Positions 7,692-16,412 are shown, numbered from the stretch's first letter. The stretch: DNA of 49,331 bases from a bacterium (GCA_017649705.1 JAGCGH010000150.1:1-49331); one strand, 5' to 3'. The notes: generated by a model not told the origin, from the sequence alone. Made by a program: numbers and translations.

Positions 7692-9172
7692 GCGTCATTA
7701 CCGACAAGGAAGGCTTTTTCGGGCGCTTTCTGACCAAGCTGCTTTTCATCGCGCTTCTGATGGCGCTTTTCTGGTCGCCCTTGTGGTTCGGCACTCCCCA
7801 GAACAAGGAGCTGCAGAAGACTCTCATAGAAAACAAAGTCGACCTGAAGCCCCAGGACGCCTCGCCCGCCTCGCTTTTCTCCTCCGCCTACGTGGCGCTT
7901 TTCCAAAACTCTTATCCCAACAAGAACCTGGAGTACCTTCTCTTCTTCATAGGCATCGTCGCCGTGCTGGCCCTGGCCGCGCGCTGCAAGGTGCTTCTGA
8001 AAAGCCACAACGTCACCTACACGGGGATTGGCTGGGCGCTTATCATGCTTCCCATCATGGCTTCCGGAAAAATGTCGAAACTGGCACAGTTCCGCGACCC
8101 CTGGGGCACCGCGCTCTTTGTTTTGTACGGCGCTTTCTTCTACGCCGCGGCGGTCGGGTTCCTGGAGAGGAAACGCCGGGACGCGGCGGCGGTGGTGATA
8201 TGTCTGGCCATGATCGCGGTGGCCTTCAACGCCGCCGCCCAGTTTCACGGAGGCCTCGAGAGGACCAGGGAGCTTTACGCCCAGGAGCAGGGCTTCAGCG
8301 ATTTCGCGGCCTACACCAACAACTGGCTAGCCAGCACCCACAACGCCGAGGAGACTTACTCTTTCCAGCGCCTTGTGAGCCCCAGGGTGAGCGCCAATTT
8401 CACCAGCCCCAACATTCTGGCGGCTTATTCCATGCTGGCCTTTTTCGTGGCCCTGGGGCTTTGGAAGTCCAGCAGGACAAAAGTGATCAAGACGCTGGGG
8501 GGAGCGGCGGCGGTTCTTGCTCTCCTGACGCTTTTCTACACCCGCTCGAAATCCGTCATCGCTATAACCTTTGTCATGGCGGCGGCCTGGGGCTTTGTGC
8601 TTTTCAAGGCCAAGGAGCTCTCCAAGACCTGGCTCTTTGTGATCCTGGGGGTGGGAGCCCTTTTCACCGCCGCCAGCTTCCTCTGGGGCTACGGGGCGAA
8701 TCTGGGGGCCAAGCTTTCCTCCTCGGGCGGCGCCAGGCTGACTTATTGGAAAGTGGCCGTGAGGATGCTCAGGCAGAAACCCCTGACGGGCTGCGGCTAC
8801 AACTCCTTCGACTACTGGTACAGGGCCTGGAAGCCCCAGGGCGCGGAGCCCAGCAGGTTCGTCCACAACACCATACTGCAGATGTGGGCCGAGTTCGGCA
8901 TGTTCGCGGCCTTGGGAAGCCTTCTGGCTTTGACGCTGCCTTTCGTGAACGGCTGGGACAACTTCAAGTTTTCCTTCAAAAAGGACGCTTTCCAGCTTGC
9001 CTGCATCGTGGCTTCCATCGGCTTCTTTCTGCACAATCTATTGGATTTCGATTTTTACGTGCCCGGGCTTATGCTGACGGGGCTTTTCGTCCTGTCCATG
9101 GCTCTGAGAGGCCGGGAGGACGACGATAATAACGAGGAAACAAAGGACGCCGCCGTTCCGGCTCAAAATTAA
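7673..9172 (+). CDS. O-antigen ligase/polymerase-like polytopic membrane protein
   Basis: The 499 residues form about ten to twelve hydrophobic segments, starting at about residue 20, with a long periplasmic-type loop near residues 180-235. The region SPRVSANFTSPNILAAYSML, the positively charged TRSKSVIA, and the block RLTYWKVAVRMLRQKPLTG followed by the conserved-looking loop histidine in RFVHNTILQMWAEFG match the WaaL/Wzy/TupA-like O-antigen ligase family. These enzymes transfer or polymerise lipid-linked glycans at the periplasmic face of the inner membrane. The ATG at 7673 lies inside the end of the PyrK-like gene and is preceded by a good Shine-Dalgarno (AAGGAG). No glycosyltransferase cluster surrounds it, so the substrate cannot be guessed. 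Confidence 0.8.
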   Translation: MEQNSLGVITDKEGFFGRFLTKLLFIALLMALFWSPLWFGTPQNKELQKTLIENKVDLKPQDASPASLFSSAYVALFQNSYPNKNLEYLLFFIGIVAVLALAARCKVLLKSHNVTYTGIGWALIMLPIMASGKMSKLAQFRDPWGTALFVLYGAFFYAAAVGFLERKRRDAAAVVICLAMIAVAFNAAAQFHGGLERTRELYAQEQGFSDFAAYTNNWLASTHNAEETYSFQRLVSPRVSANFTSPNILAAYSMLAFFVALGLWKSSRTKVIKTLGGAAAVLALLTLFYTRSKSVIAITFVMAAAWGFVLFKAKELSKTWLFVILGVGALFTAASFLWGYGANLGAKLSSSGGARLTYWKVAVRMLRQKPLTGCGYNSFDYWYRAWKPQGAEPSRFVHNTILQMWAEFGMFAALGSLLALTLPFVNGWDNFKFSFKKDAFQLACIVASIGFFLHNLLDFDFYVPGLMLTGLFVLSMALRGREDDDNNEETKDAAVPAQN

Positions 9173-9186
9173 AAAAGGATGAATTT

Positions 9187-9600
9187 ATGTCAAAGGAATT
9201 AGAGGAAGGCTCCCAGCTCACGCTGGATTTCACGAAACTGAAAAAAGTCGCCATGTGCGGCGCCGACGTTCTGCCGGTGGCGGTCCAGAACGCTGAAACG
9301 GGCGAACTTCTTATCATCGCCTACGTCAACCAGGAGGCCTTCGAACATACCCTGAAGACCGGCAACGCCACTTTCTGGAGCACTTCCAGAAACGAGCTGT
9401 GGGAGAAAGGCGCGACTTCCGGCGACGTTCTGAAGATCGTGGAAATAAGGGTAAACTGCGAGCAAAATTCCCTGCTTTACCTAGTGAGACCGGTTGGCAA
9501 AGGCGCCTGCCACACCAAGGATTCCAAAGGAACAGCCCGTTCCTCCTGCTACTACCGCAGGATAGTGGAGGGGGACAGGCTGGAAAAACTTCCGGAATAA
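9187..9600 (+). CDS. hisI: Phosphoribosyl-AMP cyclohydrolase
   Basis: HisI opens the adenine ring of phosphoribosyl-AMP in histidine biosynthesis, using Zn2+ and Mg2+ in the cytoplasm. The 137 residues are the usual length for a stand-alone HisI without the HisE domain. Family blocks are present: AVQNAETGELLIIAYVN, FWSTSRNELWEKGATSG, and the metal-binding cysteines in EIRVNCEQNS, KGACHTK and SSCYYR. The Shine-Dalgarno AAGGAT lies six bases before the ATG. It is the last gene of the uvrD operon and no other his gene is nearby. Its stop is only three bases from the stop of the convergent minus-strand gene, and I see no terminator between them. Confidence 0.93.
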   Translation: MSKELEEGSQLTLDFTKLKKVAMCGADVLPVAVQNAETGELLIIAYVNQEAFEHTLKTGNATFWSTSRNELWEKGATSGDVLKIVEIRVNCEQNSLLYLVRPVGKGACHTKDSKGTARSSCYYRRIVEGDRLEKLPE

Positions 9601-9603
9601 GGA

Positions 9604-11082
9604 TTACTGCGGGCCTTCTCTTTTTACGGCCCGGAAGGAGGCTTTTACGCCGGACCTGAAGGTTATTTCGCCCTCCATGCTGTCCGAGGTATAGGTCCCT
9701 TCTATGCTTTCAAGCTCGCTTCTGTAAACGCCGTCGTCTTTGGCGGAAAAAGACCCGTCCTTTATTTTCCCTGAAAAGGAGGCCAGGTACTTCATCGAGT
9801 TGCGGGTGTAAACGGCTTGGATGACATCCAGGCCGGTGAGCATGTCGCGGCCGCAGATCAGGCGGAGGCTCCAGGTCTCGCCGTCTTTTGTTATCTCTCC
9901 CTTCCAAAAGGTCGTGGCGAGATCGGAAGTCTCTGCTTTTTGCGCGGCGCTGAGGAGATCCAGGGCGCTGAAGGAACCGAGAAGTTTGTCGCCCAAAAAA
10001 ACGCTTCCGGTGACGCGGCCGTCTTTGAAACGGCCCCTGGCGGTCATAACTTCGCCTCCCCCCAAAGGAACGGCGGCTTTGAAATAGCCTTCTCCCATGG
10101 CTCCCAAAAGCAGTTCTTCGCGCCTTGTCCCGTCGTCTGAATAGACGGTGAAGAGAAATTCCCGGACGCCCTTTTCGGCTTTGGATATGGAAAGGGAAAA
10201 TCGCGTGCTTTCCTTGTCCTTTTCCTTGAATTTGCCCCGGTAATATTTTTCTATGGGGCGGGAAAGTTTTTTCCCGGCCGTTTTTTCCTCCGCATCGCCC
10301 GGGGCCGCTTTCGCTTCTGCCGGAGCATTGCAATCTTCGGCCCGGAAATAGTAGGCCTGATAAGTTCCCCCCAGCAGTTTCACGCCGTTGAGGGCGGGTC
10401 CGTCTATTGAGCAGTTCAGCGTGTTGCCGGAACCGTCAAAGGCTGTGAGGGAAGTTTTTTCAAGCGTTCCCGCGAACTTTTCCTCGGTCCCTTTATAGTT
10501 GAGAGCGATCTCGCAGCGCCCGCCTTCCGCAACGGTCATTTCCGCCCTTAGGGGGAAGGAGGAGGCGTCGTTTTCATAGAGTTTCCCCTCGAAGATGTTT
10601 TTGCCGCCGCTTTGAGGATCAAAAGTTTTCTTTTCTTGCGAAGCAGTCACTTTAAGATCCGCCGCCGGGGCGGCGGCTTCCTCCGCGAGTCTGTCCTGCC
10701 TCCTTATGGCTTCCCGGTCGCCCGCCGACACCAAAAAGACGACGTTGTTGTCCCGATCCGTGATCCCGGCTTCCAGGGTGTCATCCGCGAAAAAGCCCGA
10801 GAAGGTCAGTTCCTGAAAGGCGTCCCGGGCCAGGAAGGAATTGTCGTAGGACTTTTCGCCGAGGAAAACGTCGGTCCTCAATGACTCTACGCTCTTGTAG
10901 GTCAGCTCGATGAACTGTTTTGATCCCGCCTCTTCCCCGGAAGTGATCTTCACTATGCAAGGAACGGCTTCGCCTCCCGGGCGTTTTATTTCCCCGAGAA
11001 GATAATCCGTTTGTTTGGCGTGGGCTGAAAGCGAGAGCAGAAACGCCAGGGACGCGGCGGCTGCGAGCTTGAAGGATTTCAT
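9604..11082 (-). CDS. Exported protein of unknown function
   Basis: The 492 residues begin with a clear signal peptide (MKSFKLAAAASLAFLLSLSA, probable cleavage after AHA). The mature protein is rich in short charged beta-strand-like segments with recurring phrases such as GxFKDGRVTGSVFLG, KIKDGSFSAKDDG and GEITFRSGVKASF, suggesting repeated small beta units, but I recognise no named domain. I place the start at 11082 rather than at a more upstream in-frame codon, because it gives the signal peptide and has AGGTG about six bases upstream. Residues 195-290 and 310-350 are Glu/Lys/Ala-rich linkers. It is probably periplasmic or surface exposed. It is transcribed divergently from the HAD phosphatase gene out of an overlapping promoter region. 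Confidence 0.75.
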   Translation of the reverse strand: MKSFKLAAAASLAFLLSLSAHAKQTDYLLGEIKRPGGEAVPCIVKITSGEEAGSKQFIELTYKSVESLRTDVFLGEKSYDNSFLARDAFQELTFSGFFADDTLEAGITDRDNNVVFLVSAGDREAIRRQDRLAEEAAAPAADLKVTASQEKKTFDPQSGGKNIFEGKLYENDASSFPLRAEMTVAEGGRCEIALNYKGTEEKFAGTLEKTSLTAFDGSGNTLNCSIDGPALNGVKLLGGTYQAYYFRAEDCNAPAEAKAAPGDAEEKTAGKKLSRPIEKYYRGKFKEKDKESTRFSLSISKAEKGVREFLFTVYSDDGTRREELLLGAMGEGYFKAAVPLGGGEVMTARGRFKDGRVTGSVFLGDKLLGSFSALDLLSAAQKAETSDLATTFWKGEITKDGETWSLRLICGRDMLTGLDVIQAVYTRNSMKYLASFSGKIKDGSFSAKDDGVYRSELESIEGTYTSDSMEGEITFRSGVKASFRAVKREGPQ

Positions 11083-11123
11083 ACTGTCACCTGATCTGCG
11101 GGCTAAATTAATATCTTTTGAAA

Positions 11124-11154
11124 ATTTTAACATAAAGTCAGACTTTGCTAAAAT
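11124..11154. promoter_or_regulatory. Two overlapping divergent promoters
   Basis: Plus strand: TTAACA (11127-11132), 16-base spacer, extended -10 TGC-TAAAAT (11146-11154), serving the HAD phosphatase operon. Minus strand: TTAGCA (11151-11146), 16-base spacer, extended -10 TGT-TAAAAT (11132-11124), serving the exported protein. The -35 of each overlaps the -10 of the other, so the two polymerases should exclude one another. Confidence 0.55.
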
Positions 11155-11160
11155 TAAAAC

Positions 11161-11832
11161 ATGGAAAAAAATAAGATCAAAGCGATAATATTCGACCTGG
11201 ACGGATTGATGCTGGACACCGAGCCGGTGGCCATGCGCGCCATGGCCCAGGCCATCAGGGAAAAGAACGGGCGGGAGATGACCTTCGCGTTTTTCCGCCA
11301 GCTCATCGGCCACGCCCGCTCGGACACCTACGGCTATTTCGAGGCGGAATACGGCTTTACGAAAGAGGAGACCAACGCGGTGCGGGACCGCACCGCCGCG
11401 CTTGTCGTGGAAGCCATAGGCAGGGGCGAAGGCAGGCCGAAGAAAGGCTTAAATGAACTCCTCGACCTGCTGGACGAGAAGGCCGTGCCCCGGGTGGTGG
11501 CCTCCAGCTCGCCCCGCTCCCAGATCCTGCAGAAGCTCAGGATGGTGGGTCTGCTCCACCGCATCAACAGCCTCGTGAGCGGCTGGGAAGTTTCCCAGAG
11601 CAAGCCCGCCCCGGACATTTTCCTGAAAGCCGCGGAACTGATAGCGGTCCCGCCGGAAAACTGCCTGGTGTTGGAGGATTCCCCCGCGGGCCTTCTGGCG
11701 GCGAAACGGGCGGGCATGGCAGCCATTATGGTGCCGGATCTGGTGGCCCCCGGAAAGGAGGAGGAAGAGCTGGCCCTGGCGGTCCTGCCGGACCTTTGCG
11801 CCGTCCGCGAAAGGCTTTCCGATATGCTATAA
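11161..11832 (+). CDS. HAD-superfamily phosphatase or phosphomutase
   Basis: The 223 residues fit the beta-phosphoglucomutase-like HAD branch. Motif I is DLDGLMLDTEP (nucleophile Asp plus acid Asp), followed by a helical cap, motif II with ASSSPR, and motif III/IV with K in SQSKPAPDIF and LVLEDSPAGLLAA. Such enzymes hydrolyse or transfer phosphate on small sugar phosphates or nucleotides in the cytoplasm; the substrate cannot be read from the sequence. The ATG follows the -10 element by six bases with no Shine-Dalgarno, so a leaderless mRNA is likely. The stop codon overlaps the -10 element of mutL. It is the first gene of the mutL-nfn operon. Confidence 0.88.
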   Translation: MEKNKIKAIIFDLDGLMLDTEPVAMRAMAQAIREKNGREMTFAFFRQLIGHARSDTYGYFEAEYGFTKEETNAVRDRTAALVVEAIGRGEGRPKKGLNELLDLLDEKAVPRVVASSSPRSQILQKLRMVGLLHRINSLVSGWEVSQSKPAPDIFLKAAELIAVPPENCLVLEDSPAGLLAAKRAGMAAIMVPDLVAPGKEEEELALAVLPDLCAVRERLSDML

Positions 11833-11833
11833 T
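11825..11833 (+). promoter_or_regulatory. Extended -10 promoter element of mutL
   Basis: TGC-TATAAT, a perfect extended -10, covers the last codons and stop of the HAD gene. The mutL ATG at 11843 is nine bases downstream, so transcripts from here would start within a few bases of the start codon. No good -35 is visible. Confidence 0.55.
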
Positions 11834-11842
11834 AGATCATTC

Positions 11843-13720
11843 ATGACGGAAGAAAAGAACAGAATAAAATTGCTCTCGGAAGACGTGGCCAACAAGATCG
11901 CCGCGGGCGAAGTCGTGGAGCGTCCCTCTTCGGTGGTCAAGGAGCTGGTCGAAAACGCCCTGGACGCCGGAGCCAGGCGCGTCTGCGTGGAGATAGGGGA
12001 GGGCGGCAGAAAGCTCATCCAGGTCTCCGACGACGGCTGCGGCATGGAAAGGGAGGACGCCAAGACTTCCCTCCTGCGCCACGCCACCAGCAAAATAAGG
12101 ACGGCCGCGGACATCTCCGACGTCAGGACCCTGGGCTTCCGCGGGGAGGCTCTTCCCAGCATCGCCTCCGTTTCCCGCTTCGAGATGGTGACCGCCCCCG
12201 AGGACGGCGGCCAGGGCACCAGAATAACCGTTGAGGGCGGCGGAAAGCTTATGGTGCACGACGCCGCCAGATCCCGGGGAACCACCGTCTGCGTGAAAAA
12301 TCTTTTTTACTGCGTGCCGGCCAGGGCGAAGTTTCTGAAGACCGACGCCACCGAGATGAGCCACATCGCCCGCTTCATGCAGAACGCGGTGCTCTCGCAC
12401 CCCGACGTGGGATTCCGCTACGTGGCGGACCGCACGGAGATCTTCGACCTTCCGCCGCAGCCCGACACCGTTCCTTTCATGGAGGCGGTGGCCGTAAGGA
12501 TCGGCCAGCTGCGGGGAGGAAAATTCGCCAAGACGCTCATTGCAGTGCAGCGCTCGGAGGAGGGACGCTCCGTGGAAGGTTTCGTCTCCCCCTGGACCGT
12601 GGGCTGCGCCACCAGGCAGGAAATATTGTTTTTCGTCAACCGCCGCCCGGTGCGCTGCCAGTGGCTGGCGGCGCTTCTGAAGAGGGCTTACGGCACCTTG
12701 CTTCCCCCGGAGCGCTATCCTTACGCTTTCCTTTTCCTTAACGTCGCCCCCAGTTCCGTTGACATCAACGTTCATCCCGCCAAGCTGGACATCCGCTTCC
12801 GCAACGAACACCTAATCCAGGATCTCATCGCCCGGGCCGTCTCGGAAGCGCTGCGCAAAGACATGGCGCCGCCGGACCTGACCCTGAGCCCGCGGGAAGG
12901 CAGCGGGCCGGGGAACGCCGCGCCTCCCGGCGAGGGCTACCGCTCCGCTTTCCCCAAGCCCGCCGCCGGCTCCATAGTCAACGGCGAAAGGATGACCGTG
13001 GAGGATTGGAAAAAGATCTACGTTATGCCTGAGCCGCGCTCAGGCGCGGCCGCCGAGGAAGACCTCTCCAAAGATTACGCCGCAGGCGGCGCGCAGCGCG
13101 CCGAAACGCAGGAAGCGGGGGAGGGCGCGGGGGCTCTCTCCGGCGCAAAGGTCATCTCCCAGGCGGGGGGAATGTACATCATAGCGGAGCTGCAGGGCGG
13201 CATCGGGATCATAGACCAGCACGCGGCTCACGAGCGCATCAACTACGAGAAGGCCCTGGCGGCCTTCGAAAGCGGAAGCGCCCCCAGCCAGGCTCTTTTG
13301 ATGAGCGAGACGCTGGACCTTTCCCCGGAGCAGATGGCGGTTTTGAAAGGCCGCCTGGACGAGATTAGGAAAACGGGCTTCGTAATAGAGGAGTTCGGTC
13401 CCCGCAGCCTTAAGATAGACGCGGTGCCGGCCTTCCTGGAAGCCTCCGCCCTGCCTGAGCTTTTCGCGGACATGGCCGCCGATCTGAAGCTTCTGGGCAG
13501 CACCTCCCGGGTGGAGGAGATCAGAAGGCGCCTGGCCCTGGTCATGGTCTGCCGGAAGAGCATAAAGTTCCATCACCAGCTGAGCCTGGAGGACTGCCAG
13601 GCCCTTTTGAACGAACTGACGATGACCCGCACTCCCTGGACCTGCCCCCACGGCCGGCCCACCATCATCATGTTAACTTACTCCGAGCTGGAACGGCGCT
13701 TCGGCCGCTCCGGATTTTAA
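11843..13720 (+). CDS. mutL: DNA mismatch repair protein MutL, endonuclease type
   Basis: MutL couples mismatch recognition by MutS to strand removal. The 625 residues show the GHKL ATPase half (KELVENALDAG with the expected catalytic Glu34, DDGCGM, the TLGFRGEALPSIASV lid) and the family tail. A linker at about residues 345-435 is Ala/Glu/Gly-rich. The C-terminal domain has DQHAAHERINYE, which fits the metal-binding endonuclease motif DQHAx2Ex4E, together with a CRKSIK-type and a CPHGRP motif, so this MutL should nick DNA itself and would not need MutH. No mutS is in the window. A promoter element sits just upstream; the next gene starts three bases after the stop. Confidence 0.97.
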   Translation: MTEEKNRIKLLSEDVANKIAAGEVVERPSSVVKELVENALDAGARRVCVEIGEGGRKLIQVSDDGCGMEREDAKTSLLRHATSKIRTAADISDVRTLGFRGEALPSIASVSRFEMVTAPEDGGQGTRITVEGGGKLMVHDAARSRGTTVCVKNLFYCVPARAKFLKTDATEMSHIARFMQNAVLSHPDVGFRYVADRTEIFDLPPQPDTVPFMEAVAVRIGQLRGGKFAKTLIAVQRSEEGRSVEGFVSPWTVGCATRQEILFFVNRRPVRCQWLAALLKRAYGTLLPPERYPYAFLFLNVAPSSVDINVHPAKLDIRFRNEHLIQDLIARAVSEALRKDMAPPDLTLSPREGSGPGNAAPPGEGYRSAFPKPAAGSIVNGERMTVEDWKKIYVMPEPRSGAAAEEDLSKDYAAGGAQRAETQEAGEGAGALSGAKVISQAGGMYIIAELQGGIGIIDQHAAHERINYEKALAAFESGSAPSQALLMSETLDLSPEQMAVLKGRLDEIRKTGFVIEEFGPRSLKIDAVPAFLEASALPELFADMAADLKLLGSTSRVEEIRRRLALVMVCRKSIKFHHQLSLEDCQALLNELTMTRTPWTCPHGRPTIIMLTYSELERRFGRSGF

Positions 13721-13723
13721 AAT

Positions 13724-14167
13724 ATGGCGAAAGATCTGAGACAAAGCGTATTCGGCGAGCAGGAAGAGGAGGTCAAAGCCCCTCCCCAGGACACGGAAAA
13801 TCCTTTCGGCCCCACCAAGAGAGAGCTGGAGAAAAAGTATCTCGAGCTGCAGAGGAAGCAGCGGGAGGAATCGCTTAGGGTCCTGGGCTACGACGTCCTG
13901 GATTCCCACTGCCCCCACTGCCAGGAAAAATACTGCCTTTTCATCGAGGATGAAGGCAAGGAGATCCCGCCTTCCCTGCGCTTCCTCACGATCTTCATCC
14001 CCAGGCTGAAGAATACGGAAGTCACCCTGCGCTGCACCTCCTGCGACAAGGAGTACAAAACGCCGTCCCTTCTGGCGGAATTGGCCATCCCCATCGCCCT
14101 CATAGGGCTCATAGCGGCCGTCATCATAGGAGACGCGGTCCTGATCTCTTTCCTCTGCCGTTATTGA
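13724..14167 (+). CDS. Small zinc-ribbon membrane protein, unknown function
   Basis: The 147 residues consist of a charged helical N-terminus (1-55, Glu/Gln/Lys-rich, possible coiled coil), two CxxC pairs (SHCPHCQ and LRCTSCD) about 40 residues apart that could form a zinc ribbon, and a C-terminal hydrophobic segment of some 25 residues. The topology suggests a cytoplasmic zinc-binding domain tethered to the inner membrane. The first CxxC pair is separated from the second by a conserved-looking strand region (RFLTIFIPRLKNTEVTL). It sits between mutL and nfnA with short gaps. No named family was recognised. Confidence 0.75.
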   Translation: MAKDLRQSVFGEQEEEVKAPPQDTENPFGPTKRELEKKYLELQRKQREESLRVLGYDVLDSHCPHCQEKYCLFIEDEGKEIPPSLRFLTIFIPRLKNTEVTLRCTSCDKEYKTPSLLAELAIPIALIGLIAAVIIGDAVLISFLCRY

Positions 14168-14190
14168 CAGGAAAACCACTTTTAAAACAC

Positions 14191-15021
14191 ATGCCTTTTA
14201 AAATACTTGAGAAAAAGAAGCTTGCCGACCAGGTCTATTACATGGTCGTCGAGGCTCCCCGCCTGGCCGCCAAGCGCCGGGCCGGGCAGTTCGTTATCGT
14301 AAGGCCCAAAGAGAACAGCGAAAGGATCCCCCTCACCATGGTCTCCTCCCGGCCGGAGGGCGGTATCGCCCTGATCTTCCAAACCGTGGGATACACCACC
14401 ATGGAGCTGGCGAGCCTGGAGGTCGGCGAGAGCGTTCAGGATGTCCTGGGACCTTTAGGACAGCCCACCGAGATACCCGAAAAAGGCTCTGTCATCTGCG
14501 TAGGCGGGGGAATCGGCACCGCCCCCCTGCTCCCTATAGCCTCGGCCCTGAAAGAGGCCGGAAATCGCGTCCTGGGCATTTTGGGCGCCAGGACGAAGGA
14601 GCTTCTGATCCTGGAAGAGGAGATGAGAGAAGCCTGCCAGGAAGTCATGATAGCCACGGACGACGGCTCCTACGGCGAGAAGGGCCTGGTCACCAACCTT
14701 CTGCGCCGCGAACTGGAGAAAGGAGGAGTCGACCACGTTTACATCGTTGGCCCAATCCCCATGATGAAAGCCTGCGCCGAACTTACGAAAGAATTCAAGG
14801 TCCCCGCCACCGCCAGCCTCAACTCCATCATGATCGACGGCACGGGCATGTGCGGAGGCTGCCGCGTCAGCGTGGGCGGCAGGATACGCTACACCTGCGT
14901 GGACGGCCCAGAGTTCCCGGCCGCGGAAATAGATTTCGACGAATTGAGAAGACGCTCCGGGATCTACAGGGAATACGAGCATAAATGCCGCCTCAGGGCG
15001 CAGGAGGAGGGCTTGGCATGA
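14191..15021 (+). CDS. nfnA: NfnA-like ferredoxin:NADP+ oxidoreductase small subunit
   Basis: NfnA with NfnB performs electron-bifurcating transhydrogenation between NADH, NADPH and ferredoxin. The 276 residues have an FAD barrel (RAGQFVIVRP, RIPLTM), an NAD-binding part (CVGGGIGTAPLLPIA) and a C-terminal [2Fe-2S] region IDGTGMCGGC with the last Cys in RYTCVDGPEF. The spacing D-x4-C-x2-C-x11-C matches the Asp-plus-three-Cys ligation known for NfnA, whereas PyrK has four Cys. I chose ATG 14191 because the family begins at MPFKILEKKKLAD; a TTG at 14164 would add nine residues. It overlaps nfnB by four bases (ATGA). SudB is another name used for this subunit. Confidence 0.85.
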   Translation: MPFKILEKKKLADQVYYMVVEAPRLAAKRRAGQFVIVRPKENSERIPLTMVSSRPEGGIALIFQTVGYTTMELASLEVGESVQDVLGPLGQPTEIPEKGSVICVGGGIGTAPLLPIASALKEAGNRVLGILGARTKELLILEEEMREACQEVMIATDDGSYGEKGLVTNLLRRELEKGGVDHVYIVGPIPMMKACAELTKEFKVPATASLNSIMIDGTGMCGGCRVSVGGRIRYTCVDGPEFPAAEIDFDELRRRSGIYREYEHKCRLRAQEEGLA

Positions 15022-16412
15022 CGAATCAGGAGAAAATGAAGATACCCAGGCAGCCCATGCCGGAGCAGGATCCCCTCGTCAGAAGGCGAAATTTCAAGGA
15101 AGTCCCCCTGGGCTATTCCCCGGAGACGGCGGTCCTGGAAGCCTCCCGCTGCCTTAGTTGCCCCAATCCCCGCTGCGTTACGGGCTGCCCGGTCCACGTC
15201 GACATCCCGGGCTTCATAGCGCGCCTGGCCGACAAAGATTTTCCCGGCGCCTACGCCTCCCTCATAAAGGACAACAGCCTGCCCGCCGTCTGCGGCCGCG
15301 TCTGCCCCCAGGAATCCCAGTGCGAGAGCAAGTGCGTTCTGGCCCTGAAGGGCGAGGCGGTGGCGATAGGAAGGCTGGAGCGCTTCACCGCCGACCGCCA
15401 CAGAGCGGAAGCCAAGGAAGAGAACGTGCCGATACCGGCCTCTTCCGGCAAAAAGGCGGCGGTGGTCGGCTCCGGCCCCTCCGGACTGGCCTGCGCCTAC
15501 GAACTTTTGAAAGCGGGATTCTCGGTGACGGTCTTCGAGGCCCTGCACGAGCCCGGAGGCGTTCTGGTCTACGGCATCCCGGAATTTAGGCTGCCGAAGG
15601 ACATCGTCAGATCTGAGATAGAAGGCTTGAAGAAACTCGGCGCGGAATTCCGTTTGGACTCCCTGGTGGGGCGCCTTTACACCATAGACGAGCTTCTGAA
15701 GGAGGAAGGCTACCAGGCCGTCTTCATCGGCAGCGGCGCGGGGTATCCGAAATTTTTGAAGATAGAAGGCGAGACCTTGAACGGCGTGTACTCCTCCAAC
15801 GAATTCCTGACCAGGATAAACCTTATGAAAGCCTACCGCGAGGATTCCGTGACGCCTCCCATCAAAGGAAAGAGGGCGGCGGTCTTCGGGGCCGGCAACA
15901 CGGCCATGGACTCCGCCCGCACGGCCCTCAGGATGGGATTCGAGGAAGTCTTCATCGTTTACCGCCGCTCCAGGGACGAGATGCCCGCCAGGGCGGAGGA
16001 GATCCACCACGCGGAGGAGGAGGGCGTTCAGTTTTTGCTCCTCAGCAACCCGGTGCGCTTTTTGGGCGACGAAAATGGCAGCCTGAAAGCCGTGGTGTGC
16101 CAGCGCATGGAATTGGGCGAACCCGACGCCTCCGGACGCCGCAGGCCGGTCCCGGTGCCGGATTCGGAATTCGAGCTTCCCGTGGACACCGCCATCGTGG
16201 CCCTGGGAACGGAAGCCAACCCCCTGCTGCGTCAGACCACGCCGGATCTTCCGTGCAGCGAGCGCGGCTACATCATAGCGGACGAAGACGGCCGGACCAA
16301 AAAGCCCGGCGTTTACGCCGGAGGCGACATAGTGACGGGCTCCGCCACGGTCATCAAGGCCATGGGCGCCGGCAAAAAGGCGGCCCAGGCCATCATAAAA
16401 GATCTCATGTGA
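15018..16412 (+). CDS. nfnB: NfnB-like large subunit (GltD/SudA-type flavoprotein)
   Basis: The 464 residues resemble the NADPH-dependent glutamate synthase small chain family. An N-terminal ferredoxin-like region has two cysteine clusters (CLSCPNPRCVTGCP and CGRVCPQESQCESKC) for two [4Fe-4S] centres. FAD-binding VVGSGPSGLACAYEL and NADPH-binding VFGAGNTAMDSARTA nucleotide folds follow, and the end YAGGDIVTGSATVIKAMGAG is typical. Pairing with the adjacent nfnA makes a bifurcating NfnAB complex the best reading, not a glutamate synthase subunit, since no gltB is present. The start is ATG 15018, inside the nfnA stop and preceded by GGAGGAGGG; an upstream in-frame start would overlap nfnA by 37 bases. 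Confidence 0.88.
   Translation: MTNQEKMKIPRQPMPEQDPLVRRRNFKEVPLGYSPETAVLEASRCLSCPNPRCVTGCPVHVDIPGFIARLADKDFPGAYASLIKDNSLPAVCGRVCPQESQCESKCVLALKGEAVAIGRLERFTADRHRAEAKEENVPIPASSGKKAAVVGSGPSGLACAYELLKAGFSVTVFEALHEPGGVLVYGIPEFRLPKDIVRSEIEGLKKLGAEFRLDSLVGRLYTIDELLKEEGYQAVFIGSGAGYPKFLKIEGETLNGVYSSNEFLTRINLMKAYREDSVTPPIKGKRAAVFGAGNTAMDSARTALRMGFEEVFIVYRRSRDEMPARAEEIHHAEEEGVQFLLLSNPVRFLGDENGSLKAVVCQRMELGEPDASGRRRPVPVPDSEFELPVDTAIVALGTEANPLLRQTTPDLPCSERGYIIADEDGRTKKPGVYAGGDIVTGSATVIKAMGAGKKAAQAIIKDLM

Noticed and set aside
9610-9633. CGGGCC...GGCCCG hairpin between hisI and the convergent gene
   Set aside because: No T-run follows and it lies within the coding end of the minus-strand gene; not a credible terminator.
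14164-14190. TTG start nine codons upstream for nfnA
   Set aside because: The added residues do not fit the family, which begins at the methionine at 14191.
14985-15017. An earlier in-frame start for nfnB
   Set aside because: It would overlap nfnA by 37 bases; the ATGA overlap at 15018 has a strong ribosome-binding site.
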